Shown one piece after another: positions 16,880 through 26,662 of a stretch of 64,000 bases of DNA (position 1 is the stretch's first letter; the number at the start of each line of letters is the position of its first letter). The DNA lies in the NCBI RefSeq assembly GCF_963664735.1, contig NZ_OY761553.1, positions 1,069,303 to 1,133,302 on the forward strand, written 5' to 3'. A program made the translations under genes and the position numbers. Source of the stretch: an uncultured Cohaesibacter sp. Lineage in GTDB: Bacteria; Pseudomonadota; Alphaproteobacteria; Rhizobiales; Cohaesibacteraceae. Below the pieces are notes generated by a model. That model had not been told where the DNA came from and did not search any database. It was given only the letters and a program-made list of their open reading frames with translations.

Positions 16880-19267
16880 TTAACGCTCGTAGAGCGACTT
16901 AACGTGCCAAATGTCTTTGGCGTAGCCGTTGATCGTGCGGTCAGATGAGAACCAGCCCATATTGGCCGTATTGACGATCGCCATCCGCGTCCACTCTTTG
17001 GTATTGAGGTAAGCCTTGTCGACCTTACGCTGGGTTTCGAAATAGTCGTCGAAATCGCATGTTACCAGGAAGTAGTCGCTCTCATACATCATCTGCACGA
17101 TGGAGCCGTAACGATACGGATCATCAGGAGAGAAGACGCCACTGGCTATCTGGTTCAGCACACGATAAAGGCGCGGGCTGGCTTCAATCGCCCTACGGGC
17201 GTAATCTGGCTGAATGCGCCGCTCCATTGCTTCCGCAGCAGTAAGACCAAACAAGAAGAAATTCTTGTCGCCCACACGCTCCAGAATTTCGACATTCGCA
17301 CCGTCTAGTGTGCCGATTGTCAGGGCTCCATTGAGAGCGAACTTCATGTTGCCGGTGCCGGATGCTTCCTTGCCTGCGGTTGAAATCTGCTCGGACAAGT
17401 CCGCAGCAGGCATCAGGATTTCAGCCATGGAGACATTGTAGTTTTCAGGGAAGACTATCTGCAAAAAGTCCTTGGTCACAGGATCCTTATTGATAACAGA
17501 AGCAACATCATTGATCAGATGAATGATCCGCTTTGCCACTTCGTAACCAGGCGCTGCCTTGCCACCAAAGACCTTGACGCGAGGCGTCCAGTCTTTCTTC
17601 GGATTTTCCTTGATTTCGTTCCAATAAGCCACGGCTTCGAACAGGTTCATAAGCTGGCGCTTATATTCATGGATACGCTTGACCTGAATATCGAGCATCG
17701 CATTGGGGTCGATACTGATTTCCCGCTTTTCAGAAAGCCAATTAATGAAACGCTTCTTGTTTTCAAGCTTGGCGGCGTGGAATTCTTCCTGGAAGGCGGC
17801 ATCGTCAGCATAGGCGTTGAGACGATCCAGTTGTTCCAGATCATCCGGCCAATCGATACCAATTGTTGAGTTGATAAGATTGCGCAGCGGCTTGTTACAA
17901 TCATAAAGCCAACGACGTGGCGTAATGCCGTTCGTTTCGTTGATGATACGGTCTGGATATACCTTATGCAAATCGCCGAAGACGGTCTCCTTCACGAGTT
18001 CCGTATGCAATGCAGAAACGCCGTTGACGCGAGAAGCCATGATAAAGGCCAGCTCGCCCATATTGACGTTGCCATTATTGATGATGCGAATATCAGATCC
18101 GGTTTCTTTCAGATGTTGGTCCTGAATGATTTCGATGATGCGATAATGGCGCGGCAAAATGCGTGCAAACAGCTGTTCTGGCCAACGCTCAAGAGCTTCT
18201 GGCAACAGGGTATGGTTGGTATAGCTGAGACATTTTTTAGCAATATCGATGGCTTCGTAAATTTCAATGCCGTGAATGTCGGTCAACAAACGTACAAGCT
18301 CAGGGCCAGCAATCGCCGGATGCGTATCGTTGAGCTGAATTGCAGCCTTGTTAGGCAGAGCACTCAAATCATCATTGCAAGAACGGAAGCGACGGATTAG
18401 GTCCTGAATGGAAGCCGAGGTGAAGAAATACTCCTGTTTCAGGCGAAGCTCTTTACCGGTTTCCGTCGTATCGTCGGGATAAAGCACCCGAGAGATCGTA
18501 CGCGCGAGCTGTTCAGGGGCACTGGCAGCCAAGAAGTCACCGCGGTTAAAGCTGGCCAGGTCGAATGCTCTGGTTGGCTTTGCCGACCACAGGCGCAATG
18601 TGTTACACCATTTCGCCTGCCAGCCAAGAGCCGGAGCATCATAGGCCTGAGCTTTCACGGTTTCAGATGGGTACCACACAGCGCGACCATCGGTTTCGCT
18701 GACATGGCCACCAAATGCGATGATATAGGCGACCTCTGGACGTTCAAATTCCCAAACGTTGCGCTGGGACAACCACCCTTCGGCGGTCTCGACCTGCGCA
18801 CCATTTTCAAAATGCTGTTCGAACAAACCATGTTCGTAGCGAATGCCGTAGCCATGGGCTGGAATCCCGAGTGTTGCCAAAGAGTCAAGGAAACAAGCGG
18901 CCAATCGACCCAAGCCACCATTGCCGAGCGCAGCATCTGGTTCGTTGGCTACAATAGCCTCGTAATCCTGCCCCAACTCACGCATGGTCGCGCGTGCCAC
19001 ATCTTCGAACCCAAGATTGATAGCCACATCTTCGATGAGACGGCCAATCAAGAATTCCATGGAAAGATAGTAGACGCGTTTTGCGTTGCTATCATATGTC
19101 TTGCGGGTGCTATCAAACCATGGATCGACAACAATGTCCCGAAGGGCCAATGAAAGCGACATGCGCCAATCATAGGGCGTTGCGTGCCCCTGGTCTTTCC
19201 CCAATGAATATTTGAGGTGACGAAGAACTTCTTGCTTAAGCTTGATTTGAAAAATCTTTGTGTTCAT
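16880..19267 (-). CDS. glgP: Glycogen phosphorylase (GT35, PLP-dependent)
   Basis: A phosphorylase of 795 residues from the chosen ATG (19267). It releases glucose-1-phosphate from glycogen ends. Seen: LKYSLGKDQGHATPYDW near the N terminus, the glycine-rich LGNGGLGRLAACFLDS region, and the PLP motif EASGTGNMKFALNG with the Schiff-base lysine at about residue 642. The frame stays open to a TTG at 19324 that would add 19 residues, but these do not look like the family N terminus; the Shine-Dalgarno signal at either start is weak, so the start is the least certain part. It is the first gene of the glg operon, so breakdown and synthesis genes are co-ordered: phosphorylase, branching, ADP-glucose, synthase, debranching, glucanotransferase. 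Confidence 0.94.
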   Translation of the reverse strand: MNTKIFQIKLKQEVLRHLKYSLGKDQGHATPYDWRMSLSLALRDIVVDPWFDSTRKTYDSNAKRVYYLSMEFLIGRLIEDVAINLGFEDVARATMRELGQDYEAIVANEPDAALGNGGLGRLAACFLDSLATLGIPAHGYGIRYEHGLFEQHFENGAQVETAEGWLSQRNVWEFERPEVAYIIAFGGHVSETDGRAVWYPSETVKAQAYDAPALGWQAKWCNTLRLWSAKPTRAFDLASFNRGDFLAASAPEQLARTISRVLYPDDTTETGKELRLKQEYFFTSASIQDLIRRFRSCNDDLSALPNKAAIQLNDTHPAIAGPELVRLLTDIHGIEIYEAIDIAKKCLSYTNHTLLPEALERWPEQLFARILPRHYRIIEIIQDQHLKETGSDIRIINNGNVNMGELAFIMASRVNGVSALHTELVKETVFGDLHKVYPDRIINETNGITPRRWLYDCNKPLRNLINSTIGIDWPDDLEQLDRLNAYADDAAFQEEFHAAKLENKKRFINWLSEKREISIDPNAMLDIQVKRIHEYKRQLMNLFEAVAYWNEIKENPKKDWTPRVKVFGGKAAPGYEVAKRIIHLINDVASVINKDPVTKDFLQIVFPENYNVSMAEILMPAADLSEQISTAGKEASGTGNMKFALNGALTIGTLDGANVEILERVGDKNFFLFGLTAAEAMERRIQPDYARRAIEASPRLYRVLNQIASGVFSPDDPYRYGSIVQMMYESDYFLVTCDFDDYFETQRKVDKAYLNTKEWTRMAIVNTANMGWFSSDRTINGYAKDIWHVKSLYER

Positions 19268-19806
19268 GAGCCCGAACGTCCAGTTGTTAGATCGCCATTG
19301 GCGGAGCCGGAGGTCTCCCTCCAATTGTCACTAAGTAATCACTCTCGTTTTTGCACAATTATGATTGATAAAACGCAAACACATTCCTACTTACGTGGCT
19401 CTTGTGTCATAAAATTGTATCCGCATCGTGTTTTCCACGATTGGTATTGATACCGAGGCCACGTTTCTTGGCTGCCATCGTTTATTGCTTCAAAGCAAAA
19501 GACAAGCTTTGAGAAACAAACCCATTCAAAGAAGCAATATTTATGCATTTGCCTTGCACATTTGCGCATCAAATATGCACATCACTAACCGGTTTTCCCC
19601 AAATAGTAATTGCTTCACGTGCGCAACGATCTACTTTTGAATGATTCCATGCTCAATTGTAAAAAATACAGCGGCTCTATCTGCTTCCCATCTTCTTACA
19701 TGAGTCAGTATGACGATTCGATAAAACTTACCATGCGTCGTCTTTTCGCTACCGAACAAACCGATAGTTCATATGGATTTTAAGGGCCAATAACGATGTT
19801 ATTGAT
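19268..19806. other. Intergenic region upstream of glgP
   Basis: About 540 bp of AT-rich DNA between the start of the glycogen operon and the terminator of the peptide transporter operon. It must contain the glg promoter, but I cannot place convincing -35/-10 boxes. A 27-codon plus-strand frame (19700-19783) has no ribosome-binding site and is not called. No RNA gene or repeat family is recognisable. Confidence 0.4.
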
Positions 19807-19836
19807 ACAAAAAAGGTGTGCCAAAAGCACACCTTT
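19807..19836 (-). terminator. Rho-independent terminator of the peptide ABC operon
   Basis: Perfect 10-bp stem (19812-19821 with 19827-19836), loop of five, followed on the minus strand by six T (A run at 19809-19814). It lies 33 nt past the stop of the fused ATPase gene. Confidence 0.88.
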
Positions 19837-19869
19837 CATAATTTTACATCTCGGATTTAACTGTGTTCC

Positions 19870-21579
19870 TCATGCTGCCTTAATATTAGACATCTTGGGC
19901 ATGAGAGACAGCAAATGCTGAGAATATTCGTGTTGCGGGTCCTCGAACAGCTTCTCGGTCTCAGCAACCTCAAGAAGTTGACCATGTCGCATGACCCCGA
20001 CTTTGTCGCACATCTGGCGAATAACCGGCAAATCATGACTGATGAACAGCATTGTCAGGCCAAGTTCGGCTTGCAGGTCTTTCAGCAAATTGAGGATCTG
20101 TGCCTGAATTGAAACATCAAGCGCCGAGGTTGGTTCATCACAGATCAGGAATCTTGGTCGCGTTGCCAATGCTCTAGCAATGGAAATACGCTGTCTCTGA
20201 CCGCCAGAAAACTCGTGCGGATACTTCATCGCGGCCTGATCGCCCAGCCCCACATGATCGAGCAAATCCCGAACAATAGACTCGGTTTCAGCCCGGGAAC
20301 TGGCAAGCCCATGGAACCGGATAGGCTCGGCAACAATGTCCATCACCTTCTTGCGCGGATTGAGTGAGGAAAAAGGATCCTGAAAGATCATCTGCATCTG
20401 ACGACGAAAATGATCGCGCTTCTTCTCGGTTGTAATCTGCGTCAGATCGGTTCCAGCAAAGTAAATGCTACCCTCTGCCGGCGTATAAAGTCCGGAAATC
20501 ATTCTGGCAATCGTTGACTTTCCGCTACCACTCTCACCAACAAGACCAAAAATCTCGCCGGAATTGATTTCGAAACTGGCGTCTTTCACGGCATCGAAAT
20601 ATTGGCGATTTTTCTTGAAGATCGAGTTTCTGGTCAAAAACCGCATATAGAGATTTTCCACATGGATCAATGGACCATTATAGTGGTCGCCGAAATCGCG
20701 CGCCTGCCCCAACCAATGATTGGCAACGTCGAGGCTCTTCTTCGTATCTCCGGCTGACTCGATATACTCAACCAGCGGGAAACGATCCAGACGCTTGTCA
20801 GGGCGTGGAACAGCACTGATAAGGCTTTGCGTATATGGATGGTCAGGATCGCCAAGGATTTTCGAGGTTGGCCCCTCTTCCACCAGATTGCCACGATACA
20901 TCACGGCCACACGGTCGGTTACATCGGCGATCACACCCATGTCATGGGTAATGATGAGCATGCCGACATTCTTTTCGACGCATAGCTTCTTGATCAGCTC
21001 AAGAATTTGCGCCTGAATTGAGACGTCGAGCGCAGTGGTCGGCTCGTCCGCGATGATCACTTCCGGCTCAGCACAAAGCGCTAGAGCAATCACGACGCGT
21101 TGGCGCATACCTCCAGAAAACTGGTGAGGATACTGTTTGACGCGTGCTTCAGGATCAGGAATACCAACCTGTCTTAGAAGATCGACGGCTTTGGCCTTGG
21201 CTTCATCTTCGGTTACATCCAAATGCTGCTCGATGGTTTCGACAAGCTGCTTTTCGATCGTCTGCAAAGGATCAAGAGAGGTCAACGGATCCTGAAAGAT
21301 CATGCCTATCCGCTTGCCGCGCAGCTTGCGTTTTTCGCGATAGCTCAGATTGTCAATTCTCTCGCCCTGAAGATAAACTTCACCGGCAGCCATCTGGCCG
21401 GGAGGCTCAAGCAAGCCGATGACGGCATTGCCAATGGTTGACTTACCCGCTCCGGACTCGCCAACAACGCCCAGAACTTCACCGGGATTGACATGCAGAG
21501 AAACCTTGTCCACGGCGACCATTGTGCCGCGACGGCTCGGAAACTCGATGCGAAGATCTTTTACTTCTAAAAGTGCCAT
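19870..21579 (-). CDS. Peptide-type ABC transporter, fused double ATP-binding protein (DppD-DppF fusion)
   Basis: A 569-residue protein with two complete ABC ATPase domains, the arrangement seen in GsiA and YejF rather than the split OppD/OppF pair. Domain 1: Walker [10 protein letters not shown] (40-48), FSGGMRQRV signature, [13 protein letters not shown] Walker B. Domain 2 (from about residue 305): Walker [32 protein letters not shown]. Each is followed by the proline-rich oligopeptide-transporter tail ([14 protein letters not shown] in the first half). It powers the two permeases encoded just upstream (17 nt gap) and is the last gene of the operon. The substrate cannot be read from the ATPase. 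Confidence 0.95.
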   Translation of the reverse strand: MALLEVKDLRIEFPSRRGTMVAVDKVSLHVNPGEVLGVVGESGAGKSTIGNAVIGLLEPPGQMAAGEVYLQGERIDNLSYREKRKLRGKRIGMIFQDPLTSLDPLQTIEKQLVETIEQHLDVTEDEAKAKAVDLLRQVGIPDPEARVKQYPHQFSGGMRQRVVIALALCAEPEVIIADEPTTALDVSIQAQILELIKKLCVEKNVGMLIITHDMGVIADVTDRVAVMYRGNLVEEGPTSKILGDPDHPYTQSLISAVPRPDKRLDRFPLVEYIESAGDTKKSLDVANHWLGQARDFGDHYNGPLIHVENLYMRFLTRNSIFKKNRQYFDAVKDASFEINSGEIFGLVGESGSGKSTIARMISGLYTPAEGSIYFAGTDLTQITTEKKRDHFRRQMQMIFQDPFSSLNPRKKVMDIVAEPIRFHGLASSRAETESIVRDLLDHVGLGDQAAMKYPHEFSGGQRQRISIARALATRPRFLICDEPTSALDVSIQAQILNLLKDLQAELGLTMLFISHDLPVIRQMCDKVGVMRHGQLLEVAETEKLFEDPQHEYSQHLLSLMPKMSNIKAA

Positions 21580-21596
21580 TTTCTTATTCCCTCGCC

Positions 21597-22514
21597 TTAT
21601 CGCAGTTTCGGATTGAGCGCATCACGCAGCCAGTCACCCAACAGGTTGACCGCAAGGACGAGCAAGATAAGGGCGATACCCGGGAAAATCGTGATCCACC
21701 ACTCTCCAGAGAAGAGATAGTCGTTACCGATACGGATCAATGTTCCAAGCGACGGCGTGGTGGGCGGGACGCCAACACCAAGAAAGCTCAATGTTGCTTC
21801 CGTAATAATTGCCAAAGCCAGATGGATAGTGCCGATAACCAAAACAGGGCCGGTTACGTTTGGCAAAATATGACGGAACAAAATCGTTCCCGGGCGAATG
21901 CCGATGACACGCGCCGCCTGCACATATTCCTTGCCCTTTTCCACCATGGTTGCGCCACGCACTGTGCGCGCATACTGCACCCAGCCGGATATGCCGATTG
22001 CAAAGATCAACACATAGACCGCCAGATCGTCATGCAGCTCTCTAGGGAAAATGCCGCGCGCAACACCATCAATAAGCAGTGCTATGAGGATCGCAGGGAA
22101 AGAGAGCTGAACGTCAGCGATACGCATGATAAAGGTATCGGTTCGGCCTCCGACATATCCGCTGACGAGACCAAGGCCGACGCCCAGAACCACCGAAAAG
22201 GCAACTGAAGCGAAGCCAACCAGCAGTGAAATACGGGCGCCGTAAAGAATGGTCGAGAGAATATCGCGCCCCTGATCATCCGTACCCAGCAGGAAGCGCA
22301 TATCACCATCGAATTCATCCCAGACAGGAGGCAAGTTCGAATCCATGATATCGATCGATGCAAGGTCAAATGGATTGTGCGGTGCAATCCATGGAGCAAA
22401 AATCGCTGCCAAAATGATGACCAGTGTCACCACGGCAGAAAGAATGACGATTGGCGAGTGGGAGAAGCTGTACCAAAGGTCGCCGTCAAAAAACCGTTTC
22501 AGGGCTTGTTTCAT
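21597..22514 (-). CDS. Peptide-type ABC transporter permease, DppC family
   Basis: A 305-residue inner-membrane permease with an N-terminal membrane segment (about 25-50), a periplasmic loop, and the BPD_transp_1 core of five more segments; the EAA-loop region reads YVQAARVIGIRPGTILFRHILPN, split here by the cytoplasmic turn. The start is ATG 22514 behind AGGAAAC at the right spacing; a TTG at 22553 is open in frame but has no such site. It pairs with the DppB-type permease encoded just upstream (35 nt gap). Confidence 0.93.
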   Translation of the reverse strand: MKQALKRFFDGDLWYSFSHSPIVILSAVVTLVIILAAIFAPWIAPHNPFDLASIDIMDSNLPPVWDEFDGDMRFLLGTDDQGRDILSTILYGARISLLVGFASVAFSVVLGVGLGLVSGYVGGRTDTFIMRIADVQLSFPAILIALLIDGVARGIFPRELHDDLAVYVLIFAIGISGWVQYARTVRGATMVEKGKEYVQAARVIGIRPGTILFRHILPNVTGPVLVIGTIHLALAIITEATLSFLGVGVPPTTPSLGTLIRIGNDYLFSGEWWITIFPGIALILLVLAVNLLGDWLRDALNPKLR

Positions 22515-22549
22515 TGGGAAGTTTCCTGATTTACCATTTGGGACATCTA

Positions 22550-23533
22550 TCAATGACCACTCGTTACGCGGTCAACGCGCAAACGGGGATCAACGAGGAA
22601 ATACAGAACATCAACGATCAGGTTGATCACCACGAAGAACAGAGCAATCATCACCAGATAGGCTGCCATGATCGGAATATCGACGTCACTAATGGCCTGA
22701 ATGAACAGGAGCCCCATGCCTGGCCACTGGAAGACGCTTTCGGTGATAATCGCGAACGCAATGATCGAACCGATCTGCAAACCGGTAATGGTGATCACAG
22801 GCACGAGCGTATTTTTCAGAGCGTGACGATAGTTTACAGATCGCGTCGGTAACCCGCGCGCTCTTGCAAACTTGATAAAGTCGGTGCGAAGAATTTCCAA
22901 CATCTCGGCACGGACCAGACGCATGATCAGGGTCATCTGGAACAGAGCAAGGGTAAAGGCTGGCATGATGATGGATTCAAGCCCGGACTTGGTGAGCAAA
23001 CCGGTAGACCACCACCCCAGATGAACCACATCCCCTCGTCCGAAAGTTGGCAAGACGCGCCATACCACGCCAAAGAGCAAGATCATGAGAATGCCGATAA
23101 GGAACGTAGGCAGCGATACGCCTATGAGTGAGCCCGTCATGATAACCTTTGAAACAATGCTGTCTCGGTGCAAGGCGGTATAGACCCCAAGCGGAATTCC
23201 CAATATCAGGGACATCAACGCCGAAATGAAAGAAAGCTCCAAAGTTGCGGGCATTCTTTCAGCGATCAGGTCGCTCACAGGCTGTTTATGATGATAAGAA
23301 AGACCGAAATCTCCCTCAACAGCCTTACCGACAAAGCGCCCGAACTGGACAATAAACGGATCGTTGAGCCCAAGCTGTTCGCGCAATTGTTCGCGCTCGG
23401 CAATGGTCGTATCCTGACCAACCATGTTACTGATCGGATCACCGACGTAATTGAAGAGTGCAAATGCGACGAATGCCACGGTCAGCATCACCAGCACGCT
23501 TTGCAACAGTCGTTTCACGATGAATGAAATCAC
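22550..23533 (-). CDS. Peptide-type ABC transporter permease, DppB family
   Basis: A 327-residue permease starting with GTG. The N-terminal segment ending in LFNYVGDPIS, the DPFIVQFGRF and GDFGLS motifs and the loop RARGLPTRSVNYRHALKN are typical of DppB/OppB proteins. Six membrane segments are evident. It forms a heterodimer with the DppC-type permease. The gap to the upstream solute-binding protein gene contains a strong hairpin that probably sets a lower transcript level for this and the following genes. Confidence 0.93.
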   Translation of the reverse strand: MISFIVKRLLQSVLVMLTVAFVAFALFNYVGDPISNMVGQDTTIAEREQLREQLGLNDPFIVQFGRFVGKAVEGDFGLSYHHKQPVSDLIAERMPATLELSFISALMSLILGIPLGVYTALHRDSIVSKVIMTGSLIGVSLPTFLIGILMILLFGVVWRVLPTFGRGDVVHLGWWSTGLLTKSGLESIIMPAFTLALFQMTLIMRLVRAEMLEILRTDFIKFARARGLPTRSVNYRHALKNTLVPVITITGLQIGSIIAFAIITESVFQWPGMGLLFIQAISDVDIPIMAAYLVMIALFFVVINLIVDVLYFLVDPRLRVDRVTSGH

Positions 23534-23589
23534 GGAAATCGCTCCCTGAGATCGAGTTGTTCGCCCGGGTCATCATGATCCAAGCGAAA

Positions 23590-23615
23590 GCCCGGGCATT
23601 CTGCGATGCCCGGGC
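23590..23615 (-). promoter_or_regulatory. Strong intercistronic stem-loop between binding-protein and permease genes
   Basis: A perfect 10-bp GC-rich inverted repeat (23590-23599 with 23606-23615) with a 6-nt loop, 16 nt after the binding-protein stop. No T run follows, so it is not a full terminator; such hairpins often stabilise the binding-protein message or attenuate read-through to the permeases. Confidence 0.6.
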
Positions 23616-23631
23616 CTACGTTATTGATTTA

Positions 23632-25230
23632 TTATTCAGGAACAACGACGTTGCGGAAGTCCAGAACGTTGTCAGCACGCTGAGCCACTTTCACGCCATC
23701 GCGCACACCCCAAGAGAGAGGCTGCTGATGCAGTGGAAGATAACCGACTTCGTCTTTGACGATCTGGAATGCTTCGTCGATCATTGCCTGACGTTTTGCT
23801 GGATCGGTTTCTTTACCGATCTCGTCAGTCAGCTCATCAACCCGTGCATTTGTATAATGGCCAAGGTTGAACATGCCTTTCTGAGCGTCTTTGTCGAAAG
23901 AATGCATCAGGTTCAAAATTGCGTTGTGCGCATCAATGGAACCCGGAGTCCAGCCAAGCAGATAGAAGCTGGTGTCAAAGCCACCAGTTGCGAGAACTTT
24001 AGCGAAATACTTGGCTTTTGGCTGAGCGTTCAGTTCAATTTTCACACCAACTTTAGCAAGCATGGAGGCAACGGCCTGACAAACTTTCTCGTCATTGACA
24101 TAACGGTCGTTCGGGCAATCCATGCCAACTTCGAAACCATCAGGGTAGCCAGCTTCTTCAAGAAGTTTCTTGGAAAGCTTCGGATCATAGGCATAAGGTT
24201 TTGCGATTTCAGCGTTGAAGCCATTGATCTGAGGAGCAATCAGAATACCTGCGGAAGTGGAAGAGCCGCGCATGATCTTCTTCTTGATCGCATCAAGATT
24301 GATAGCATGAGCGAAAGCTTCGCGAACCTTCTTGTCTTTGAACGGGTTCTTGCCCTTGATGTTGGAATAAAGCAGCTCGTCGCGCTCCTGGTCCATACCA
24401 AGGAAGATGGTGCGTGCTTCAGGGCCGGTTAGCGGAGAAACGCCTTCAGCTTCATCAAGACGTTTCCAGTCCTGAACGAGAACTGGGTAAACCAGATCCA
24501 TTTCACCGGAAATCAAAGCAGCAACGCGGGTAGCTGCCTGTTTGATCGGAGTGAAATCAATTTCCTTAACGTTGGATTTGATGTCTTTCCAGTAACCGTC
24601 GAAACGAACCAGCTTGGTTTTAACATCAGGCTGACGCTCAACAACCATGAACGGACCCGTGCCGTTTTCATGCAGGTTGGCGTAGTTGTTGGTGTTGGTA
24701 TCGCTTGGGCTGGTTGCTTCAAGCGTGTTGTGCTCTTCTGACCATTCCTTGTCCATGATGTAAAGGAAGGTAAGATCCTGCATCAAAACCGCGTTTGGCT
24801 GACCGGTCGTTGCTTCAATGGTGAAGTCATCGATCTTTTTCATGTCGGAAATCTGGCCTGCACGGCCGCGAAGGTCGGAACCGTCGGTCTGGGCACGTTT
24901 CCATGAGAAGATCACGTCGTCAGCGGTAAATGCGTTGCCGTTATGGAACTTTACGCCTTCACGCAGATGGAAAATCCATTTGTTTGGCTCCGGGTTTTCC
25001 CAAGACGTTGCCAAAGCAGGGATGAGCTTCAGGTTTTCGTCATAAGCGGTCAGAGCTTCATAGAAGTTGCCCTGAAAACCGAGCGTGAAAGTCTCGTTGA
25101 GGCTATATGGATCCAATGAGCCCAAATCGCCCTGAAAAGCATATTTGAAAGTTTGCGCTTGCGAAGGAGCGGCCATTGCCATTGCTCCGACAGCAGCAGC
25201 CACCAACAATGATTTTCTGAATAATGTCAT
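23632..25230 (-). CDS. Peptide-type ABC transporter solute-binding protein (SBP family 5)
   Basis: A 532-residue periplasmic binding protein. The start is ATG 25230 with AGGGAA 8 nt upstream; earlier in-frame codons would add 32 residues before an obvious signal peptide (MTLFRKSLLVAAA, cleavage after SQA). The mature part shows the family 5 features: LGSLDPYSLNETF near the N terminus, LREGVKFHNGNAFTADDVIFSWKR broken over the strand turn at about 105-125, and DPKLSKKLLEEAGYPDGF in the second lobe. It follows the ArgE-like gene by 121 nt. Family 5 proteins bind peptides, opines, nickel or sugars, so the substrate is open; the neighbouring deacylase suggests N-acylated amino acids or peptides. 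Confidence 0.92.
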   Translation of the reverse strand: MTLFRKSLLVAAAVGAMAMAAPSQAQTFKYAFQGDLGSLDPYSLNETFTLGFQGNFYEALTAYDENLKLIPALATSWENPEPNKWIFHLREGVKFHNGNAFTADDVIFSWKRAQTDGSDLRGRAGQISDMKKIDDFTIEATTGQPNAVLMQDLTFLYIMDKEWSEEHNTLEATSPSDTNTNNYANLHENGTGPFMVVERQPDVKTKLVRFDGYWKDIKSNVKEIDFTPIKQAATRVAALISGEMDLVYPVLVQDWKRLDEAEGVSPLTGPEARTIFLGMDQERDELLYSNIKGKNPFKDKKVREAFAHAINLDAIKKKIMRGSSTSAGILIAPQINGFNAEIAKPYAYDPKLSKKLLEEAGYPDGFEVGMDCPNDRYVNDEKVCQAVASMLAKVGVKIELNAQPKAKYFAKVLATGGFDTSFYLLGWTPGSIDAHNAILNLMHSFDKDAQKGMFNLGHYTNARVDELTDEIGKETDPAKRQAMIDEAFQIVKDEVGYLPLHQQPLSWGVRDGVKVAQRADNVLDFRNVVVPE

Positions 25231-25351
25231 TTGCTGTTCCCTTTTTGATACAAGATGACGGTTTCTGCCTAGAATCTTTTGATTTGTTACGCGATCGCAT
25301 TTTTTATTCAAGTCTGTAAAGAACATTGTTGAATTTTTGATGCGTCACGTT

Positions 25352-26506
25352 TCAGTTTTTTGACTGGAAGTCGATAATTTTCCTTATGAACTCAACGCCC
25401 TTTTCAACTTCAGAGACCTTGATGAATTCATTGGCCTTATGTGCTTGATCTATCGAGCCGGGGCCGCAGACGATAGCGGAGATACCGGCTTCCTGATATT
25501 GGCCACCTTCCGTGCCATAAGGCACGACAGAGCCGGCATTCTGACCGGTCAGCTGGCGACAAATGGTCTCAGCGGCACCATCTTCTTCAGGAGCCATTGG
25601 CGGTGCTTTCGCGATAACTTCCGTGATGATGTCTGCCTTGGGTGCAATGGCTTTCATCTCGGCACGCAATTCAGCACAATAAGCTTCGAAACTGTCACTG
25701 ACGTCGCTGATCTTGTCCCATGGCATGTCGCGGACATCCCAGTAGAATGAGCATTCTCTCGAAACGATGTTGGGCGCGGTTCCCCCTTCGATCATGCCGA
25801 CATGAACCGTTGTAAATGGTGGTTCAAACCCGCTGTCCGGATAGCTGTTTTCTTCGTAATGGTGCAGCTGTCCTTCGAGGAAACAAACAAGCTTTGCAGC
25901 CGTCATTACGGCGCTTACTCCGAGATGAATTTTAGACGAATGCGCTTCTTGTCCGATGACCGTAGTTTTGAAAACATTGATGCCCTTATGGGCATTGACC
26001 ATTTTCATGAGCGTAGGCTCACCGACGATCGCGGCCTTCGGCTTCGGTACTTGTTTCAAGATTTCGTCGATCAGGAATGGTGCACCAACGCAGCCGACTT
26101 CTTCGTCATAGGTCAGAGCCAGAATAATTGGACGCTTAAGATCTGCCTTTACCATTTCGGGAACGAGCGACAGGTTGATCGCAGAAAAGCTCTTCATGTC
26201 TGCTACGCCACGTCCGAAAAGATAACCGTCTTTTTCTACGACCGTGAACGGATCCGTATCCCAAGGCTGCCCCTCAACCGGCACACAATCGGTGTGGCCA
26301 CTCAAAATAAGCCCACCTTCGACATTTGGCCCGATGACAGCAAACAGATTGGCCTTCGTCATATCATCGTTGTAGACGAGTTTGCTTTCTATACCAAAGC
26401 CAGCCAGATAATCCTTGACATACTGGATAAGGTCTAGATTTGAATTAGCTGAGTTTGTGTCAAACGACACCAGTTTGGAAATGAACTCTTTTGCTCTTTG
26501 CGTCAC
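25352..26506 (-). CDS. argE: M20 metallopeptidase, acetylornithine deacetylase (ArgE) type
   Basis: A 384-residue cytoplasmic zinc hydrolase, standard ArgE length. Metal and catalytic residues seen: His71 and Asp73 in SGHTDCVP, bridging Asp103 in GRGVADMKS, Glu135-Glu136 in TYDEEVG; the dimerisation lid follows (about 180-295). ArgE removes acetyl from N-acetylornithine, but M20 relatives deacylate many N-acyl amino acids or dipeptides. Its place as first gene of a peptide transporter operon, behind a divergent LysR regulator, suggests a catabolic role on the imported compound rather than arginine biosynthesis; no other arg genes are near. The family is certain, the substrate is inferred. Confidence 0.85.
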   Translation of the reverse strand: MTQRAKEFISKLVSFDTNSANSNLDLIQYVKDYLAGFGIESKLVYNDDMTKANLFAVIGPNVEGGLILSGHTDCVPVEGQPWDTDPFTVVEKDGYLFGRGVADMKSFSAINLSLVPEMVKADLKRPIILALTYDEEVGCVGAPFLIDEILKQVPKPKAAIVGEPTLMKMVNAHKGINVFKTTVIGQEAHSSKIHLGVSAVMTAAKLVCFLEGQLHHYEENSYPDSGFEPPFTTVHVGMIEGGTAPNIVSRECSFYWDVRDMPWDKISDVSDSFEAYCAELRAEMKAIAPKADIITEVIAKAPPMAPEEDGAAETICRQLTGQNAGSVVPYGTEGGQYQEAGISAIVCGPGSIDQAHKANEFIKVSEVEKGVEFIRKIIDFQSKN

Positions 26507-26597
26507 TTCAAATGTCCTGTTTGGCTCGGAATTTTTTTATTATTAGACATATGGATAATTAGCAGTATCATAATGTCAAATCGAATTTTTTTTGTGT

Positions 26598-26609
26598 TTT
26601 ATGCATAAA
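26598..26609. promoter_or_regulatory. Palindrome in the argE-lysR divergent region, candidate LysR site
   Basis: TTTATGCATAAA is a perfect 12-bp palindrome midway in the 156-bp divergent control region. LysR regulators bind such dyads next to their own gene; assignment is by position and symmetry only. Confidence 0.4.
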
Positions 26610-26662
26610 TGCTATATACTGGTAATTATGCCAATTATCGACTATTGAAAGATGCCTTGTCA

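Noticed and set aside
19700-19783. 27-codon plus-strand frame upstream of glgP
   Set aside because: No Shine-Dalgarno sequence, no promoter and no recognisable motif; such a short frame is expected by chance.
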